This document shows, piece by piece, positions 21,430 to 23,331 of a DNA stretch of 23,331 bases. Position 1 is the first letter of the stretch, and every line of letters begins with the position of its first letter. A program made the translations under genes and the position numbers. The DNA lies in contig JALREG010000266.1 in NCBI GenBank assembly GCA_023253905.1, positions 1 to 23,331 on the forward strand, given 5' to 3'. This DNA comes from Burkholderiaceae bacterium. GTDB taxonomy: Bacteria > Pseudomonadota > Gammaproteobacteria > Burkholderiales > Burkholderiaceae. Under the pieces are notes generated by a model. The model worked only from the letters and a program-made list of their open reading frames with translations. It searched no databases and was not told the origin of the DNA.

Positions 21430-22476
21430 CTAGAGGGCAACCGTTCGCACGCCTAAAACTGTGCCCGATTCGCTCACCTCAATCAGGCGATCGATATTGG
21501 GGTGTTTGCCAGGGTTGGCGCGCGCGTCGGTCGTGTGTTCGGCAAAGAGCTCCAGCCCCTCCCGCGCCGCCGCTGCGTCAATTTTTCCATGCCGCGAGGC
21601 AAGGGCTGAATAGACCGCCAGCGAGCCCGCTTTTCCTGGCTTGTTCTCGATGACCGCTACGGTTGAACCGCCTGCGTCGAGCAGTTCGAGTGCCGCCAGG
21701 TGGGCGATGGGGGGTAGCGATTTCTGTGTGTCGGCAAATGACATGGCGTGGGCCTCCTTGATGGTCTGCCTGATCCAGTCGCGCATCAGCGCCGCCAGTT
21801 CGCTTGGCTGCTCCCAGGGGATCAGGTGCCCGGCTCCCGGGAGCGCCTCAAATTTTGCGTCTGCGATGGCCTGGGCGGCGGCGCGGGCGTCTTCAATCGG
21901 AATCAGCGGGTCATCGGAACCGACCACGACCAGGGCGTTCAGCATCAGCCCACGGATCATCGCGCGTTGGTCCGGCCGGTTCATGACGGCACGCATTTGC
22001 GCGATCGTGCTCTCGGCGCCCGCCTCATGCAGGTCGGCGAGGATGGCGGCACGAAGGTTGGGGTTGTTTTGCGAGGCACGCGTCAGGAGAAACTCGCCGA
22101 GTTTCTCGACATAGCGGGACCAGTCACGGGTGGCCGAGCTGATGGCGCGTTCGCGCATCGGCGCGGCCTCGGGCGGGTCTGGATGAGCAGTGGAGCAGAT
22201 CAGGGCGAGCCCCTCGACGTTGCGCAGCGGCAGCGCGAGCATCTGGAGGGCGACATAGCCTCCCATTGAGAAGCCAGCGATCAGGAGCTTGCGCTCAGTG
22301 CCGACATCGATCAGCGCGCGCCAGGCGCGCTCTGCCATCCTGGCGATGTCCGCCGGCCCGCGTACGTCGATCACACGGATCTCGGCATGGTCCCCGAGGT
22401 GCGAGATCAGACGGTCAAATACCCGAGGGGTGTTGGTCATCCCAGGGATCAGCACGAGGACAGGGCGGGCTGACAT
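21430..22476 (-). CDS. Alpha/beta hydrolase fused to DUF2322 domain
   Basis: A 348-residue open frame joining two units. Residues 1-240 form an alpha/beta hydrolase with Ser70 in GFSMGG, Asp188 or Asp189 in GSDDPLIP and His217 in GAGHLIPWEQP. Residues 245-348 match my recollection of DUF2322, a betaproteobacterial family of about 100 residues (PPIAHLAALELLDAGG, ENKPGKAGSLAVY, ANPGKHPNIDRLIEV), normally a separate protein. The junction contains Met245 at 21744 with AAGGAGG 8 nt upstream, so a free DUF2322 protein of 104 residues (21430-21744) may be made as well as, or instead of, the fusion. ATG 22476 has only a weak SD. No signal peptide is seen. The hydrolase substrate and DUF2322 function are unknown. 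Confidence 0.85.
   Translation of the reverse strand: MSARPVLVLIPGMTNTPRVFDRLISHLGDHAEIRVIDVRGPADIARMAERAWRALIDVGTERKLLIAGFSMGGYVALQMLALPLRNVEGLALICSTAHPDPPEAAPMRERAISSATRDWSRYVEKLGEFLLTRASQNNPNLRAAILADLHEAGAESTIAQMRAVMNRPDQRAMIRGLMLNALVVVGSDDPLIPIEDARAAAQAIADAKFEALPGAGHLIPWEQPSELAALMRDWIRQTIKEAHAMSFADTQKSLPPIAHLAALELLDAGGSTVAVIENKPGKAGSLAVYSALASRHGKIDAAAAREGLELFAEHTTDARANPGKHPNIDRLIEVSESGTVLGVRTVAL
21753..21759 (-). promoter_or_regulatory. Internal Shine-Dalgarno within the hydrolase-DUF2322 frame
   Basis: AAGGAGG on the minus strand lies 8 nt before the in-frame ATG at 21744, exactly where the DUF2322 domain begins. It is a better ribosome-binding site than the one ahead of the full-length start, which suggests independent initiation of the DUF2322 product. 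Confidence 0.7.
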
Positions 22477-22533
22477 GCTGGAGATCTCGCTAAAAGTTGA
22501 GCGGCTGCGCGCGTGTCATTGAAAGCCGAGGAC

Positions 22534-22818
22534 TTAGCGCGCGTTACGTCGCGCAGCCCAGAAAGTCGCCCCTTCCTTGCCGTACTTTTCCGCGTGCCGG
22601 ATGCCCCGGCCAAGCTGAAAGCGATCGCCCGTGCGCAGGTGCCGGGTGGAGTCGCCCACCGTCAACCAGAATTCGCCGCTGACCACCAAGGCCTCGGTGT
22701 CGAAGGGGTGGTCATGTTCAGGGGCGAGATGATCCGGGCCCCACTCGCGGACCAGAACCTCATCGAAACCACGGGCGAGCATCTCGGTCGTGAACTGATC
22801 CAGGGTCGGCTGATTCAT
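22534..22818 (-). CDS. Small single-domain cupin protein
   Basis: A 94-residue cupin with a probable metal site. Motif 1 is PEHDHPFDTEALVVSGEFWLTV, with His-x-His and Glu; motif 2 is GRGIRHAEKYG, with the final His. Such small cupins bind a divalent metal and act as dioxygenases, isomerases or sensors. The start at 22818 is chosen because TGGAG lies 8 nt upstream and the protein then begins MNQPTLDQF; a longer frame from 22890 has no SD and adds 24 residues of no recognisable fold. It lies 57 bp upstream of the alpha/beta hydrolase on the same strand and could share its transcript. The function is unknown. Confidence 0.82.
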   Translation of the reverse strand: MNQPTLDQFTTEMLARGFDEVLVREWGPDHLAPEHDHPFDTEALVVSGEFWLTVGDSTRHLRTGDRFQLGRGIRHAEKYGKEGATFWAARRNAR

Positions 22819-23088
22819 TCGGAACTCCAGGGATGGGTTGGCGGAATGCAGTACCCAGGGATACCCCGGGCCACGTTGAGATTGATTCAAGTGTCGCTTC
22901 GGTTGGTGCTGCGCGTCCAGTTAAATGATTCGATTTCTGCGATAGCCGCGACCTCAGTGGGTTCCGGATGTCATCGGCCGAAGAGGCCATCGACTGAGAG
23001 TCGTCGCTCCAGCGCTGGCGTGGACACACCCCCCGAACGAGGGGGTAAGATCGCTCCTCCCTTTGCCATCGCCAGACGGAGGCTCGTC
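22819..23088. promoter_or_regulatory. Divergent intergenic region, cupin / VOC protein
   Basis: About 270 bp separate the cupin start (minus strand) from the terminal VOC gene (plus strand). Both genes need a promoter here. A short AT-richer patch lies at about 22920-22940, but I see no convincing -35/-10 pair. Two small dyads occur: CCAGCGCTGG at 23009-23018, and a 6-bp stem ACCCCC/GGGGGT with a 7-nt loop at 23028-23046, which would fall in the leader of the VOC gene. No small gene is supported. Confidence 0.4.
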
Positions 23089-23331
23089 TTGACCCACGCA
23101 TCGTCGACCATTGCCGGTTTGCGCAGTGTCGCGCTCGAAGTGCCCGAACTCGCGCCGCTTGAGCGCTTCTTCACCGAGGTTTGGCATCTTGGCATCGCGG
23201 CGCGAACCGAGAACGCGATCTATTTTCATGCGACCGGCAACGATCATCATGTGCTGTCGGTGCATCGAGCCGCGACGGGCGCAGCGCGAATCCGCAACGT
23301 CACGCTGCGGGCGCGCGATCAGGCGGCGCTT
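23089..23331 (+). CDS. VOC-family protein, N-terminal part (runs off the window)
   Basis: The first 81 residues of a third VOC/extradiol-type protein. The start is TTG at 23089, with GGAGG at 23078-23082, 6 nt upstream. The protein begins MTHASSTIAGLRSVALEVPE and continues LAPLERFFTEVWHLGIAART, the beta-alpha-beta opening of a VOC module in which a domain measures substrate geometry. HATGNDHHVLSVHRAA resembles the second strand pair seen in N-terminal halves of two-domain extradiol dioxygenases. The rest of the gene, including any metal site of a C-terminal module, lies outside, so catalytic competence cannot be judged. Confidence 0.8.
   Translation, partial: MTHASSTIAGLRSVALEVPELAPLERFFTEVWHLGIAARTENAIYFHATGNDHHVLSVHRAATGAARIRNVTLRARDQAAL

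Noticed and set aside
23028..23046. ACCCCC/GGGGGT hairpin before the terminal VOC gene as an intrinsic terminator
   Set aside because: A 6-bp stem without a T-run; recorded only as a leader dyad.
1..23331. Mobile elements, CRISPR, tRNA, integration sites
   Set aside because: No transposase or integrase motifs, no direct-repeat arrays and no tRNA-like structures seen; composition appears even across the window by eye.

Overview
This 23.3 kb, GC-rich window looks like a chromosomal catabolic region of a betaproteobacterium, most likely a member of Burkholderiales. The clues are two orphan Bug-type periplasmic receptors, a MaoC-phosphotransacetylase fusion, a DUF2322 domain, many flavin monooxygenases and ring-cleavage-type dioxygenases, and tight operons with frequent GTG/TTG starts behind strong Shine-Dalgarno (SD) sequences. 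I see no rRNA, tRNA, CRISPR array, insertion sequence, phage gene or transposase. No stretch over 300 bases lacks a gene.

Layout. (A) 1-4452, plus strand: the 3' part of an aldehyde dehydrogenase, a two-domain VOC/extradiol-type dioxygenase, an MhpA-like FAD monooxygenase and a Bug receptor. (B) 4487-5929, minus strand: a MaoC hydratase/phosphate acyltransferase fusion, convergent with A. (C) 6136-14978, plus strand: nine tightly packed genes. They are a [2Fe-2S] subunit and a Tat-exported molybdenum subunit of an isoquinoline 1-oxidoreductase-type hydroxylase, a second FAD monooxygenase, a 68-aa DUF2783-like protein, PobA (4-hydroxybenzoate 3-hydroxylase), a second two-domain VOC dioxygenase, an alpha/beta hydrolase and a second Bug receptor. 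(D) 21306 down to 14965, minus strand: a His-rich outer-membrane protein, ZnuA, ZnuB, Zur, Rieske dioxygenase alpha and beta subunits, and an Ldh-family oxidoreductase, with no gap above 26 bp. A strong inverted repeat at 21358-21391, upstream of this run, is a candidate Zur operator. (E) 21430-22818, minus strand: an alpha/beta hydrolase fused in frame to DUF2322, and a small cupin. (F) 23089 to the end, plus strand: the start of a third VOC protein.

How the genes may fit together. Modules A and C each combine hydroxylation (flavin and, in C, molybdenum enzymes), extradiol-type ring cleavage, a hydrolase or aldehyde dehydrogenase, and a periplasmic solute receptor. This is the usual logic of aromatic or N-heteroaromatic degradation. 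The Rieske dioxygenase adds another hydroxylation step. The actual substrates cannot be read from sequence. No pathway regulator, electron-transfer partner for the Rieske or molybdenum enzymes, TctAB membrane components, or zinc-transporter ATPase (ZnuC) is encoded here.

The most unusual points are the run-on of a zinc-uptake operon into a ring-hydroxylating dioxygenase, the ZnuC-less zinc locus, the hydrolase-DUF2322 fusion with an internal ribosome-binding site, an Ldh-family protein lacking an active-site arginine, and a PobA with an intact substrate pocket but a changed cofactor-specificity residue.
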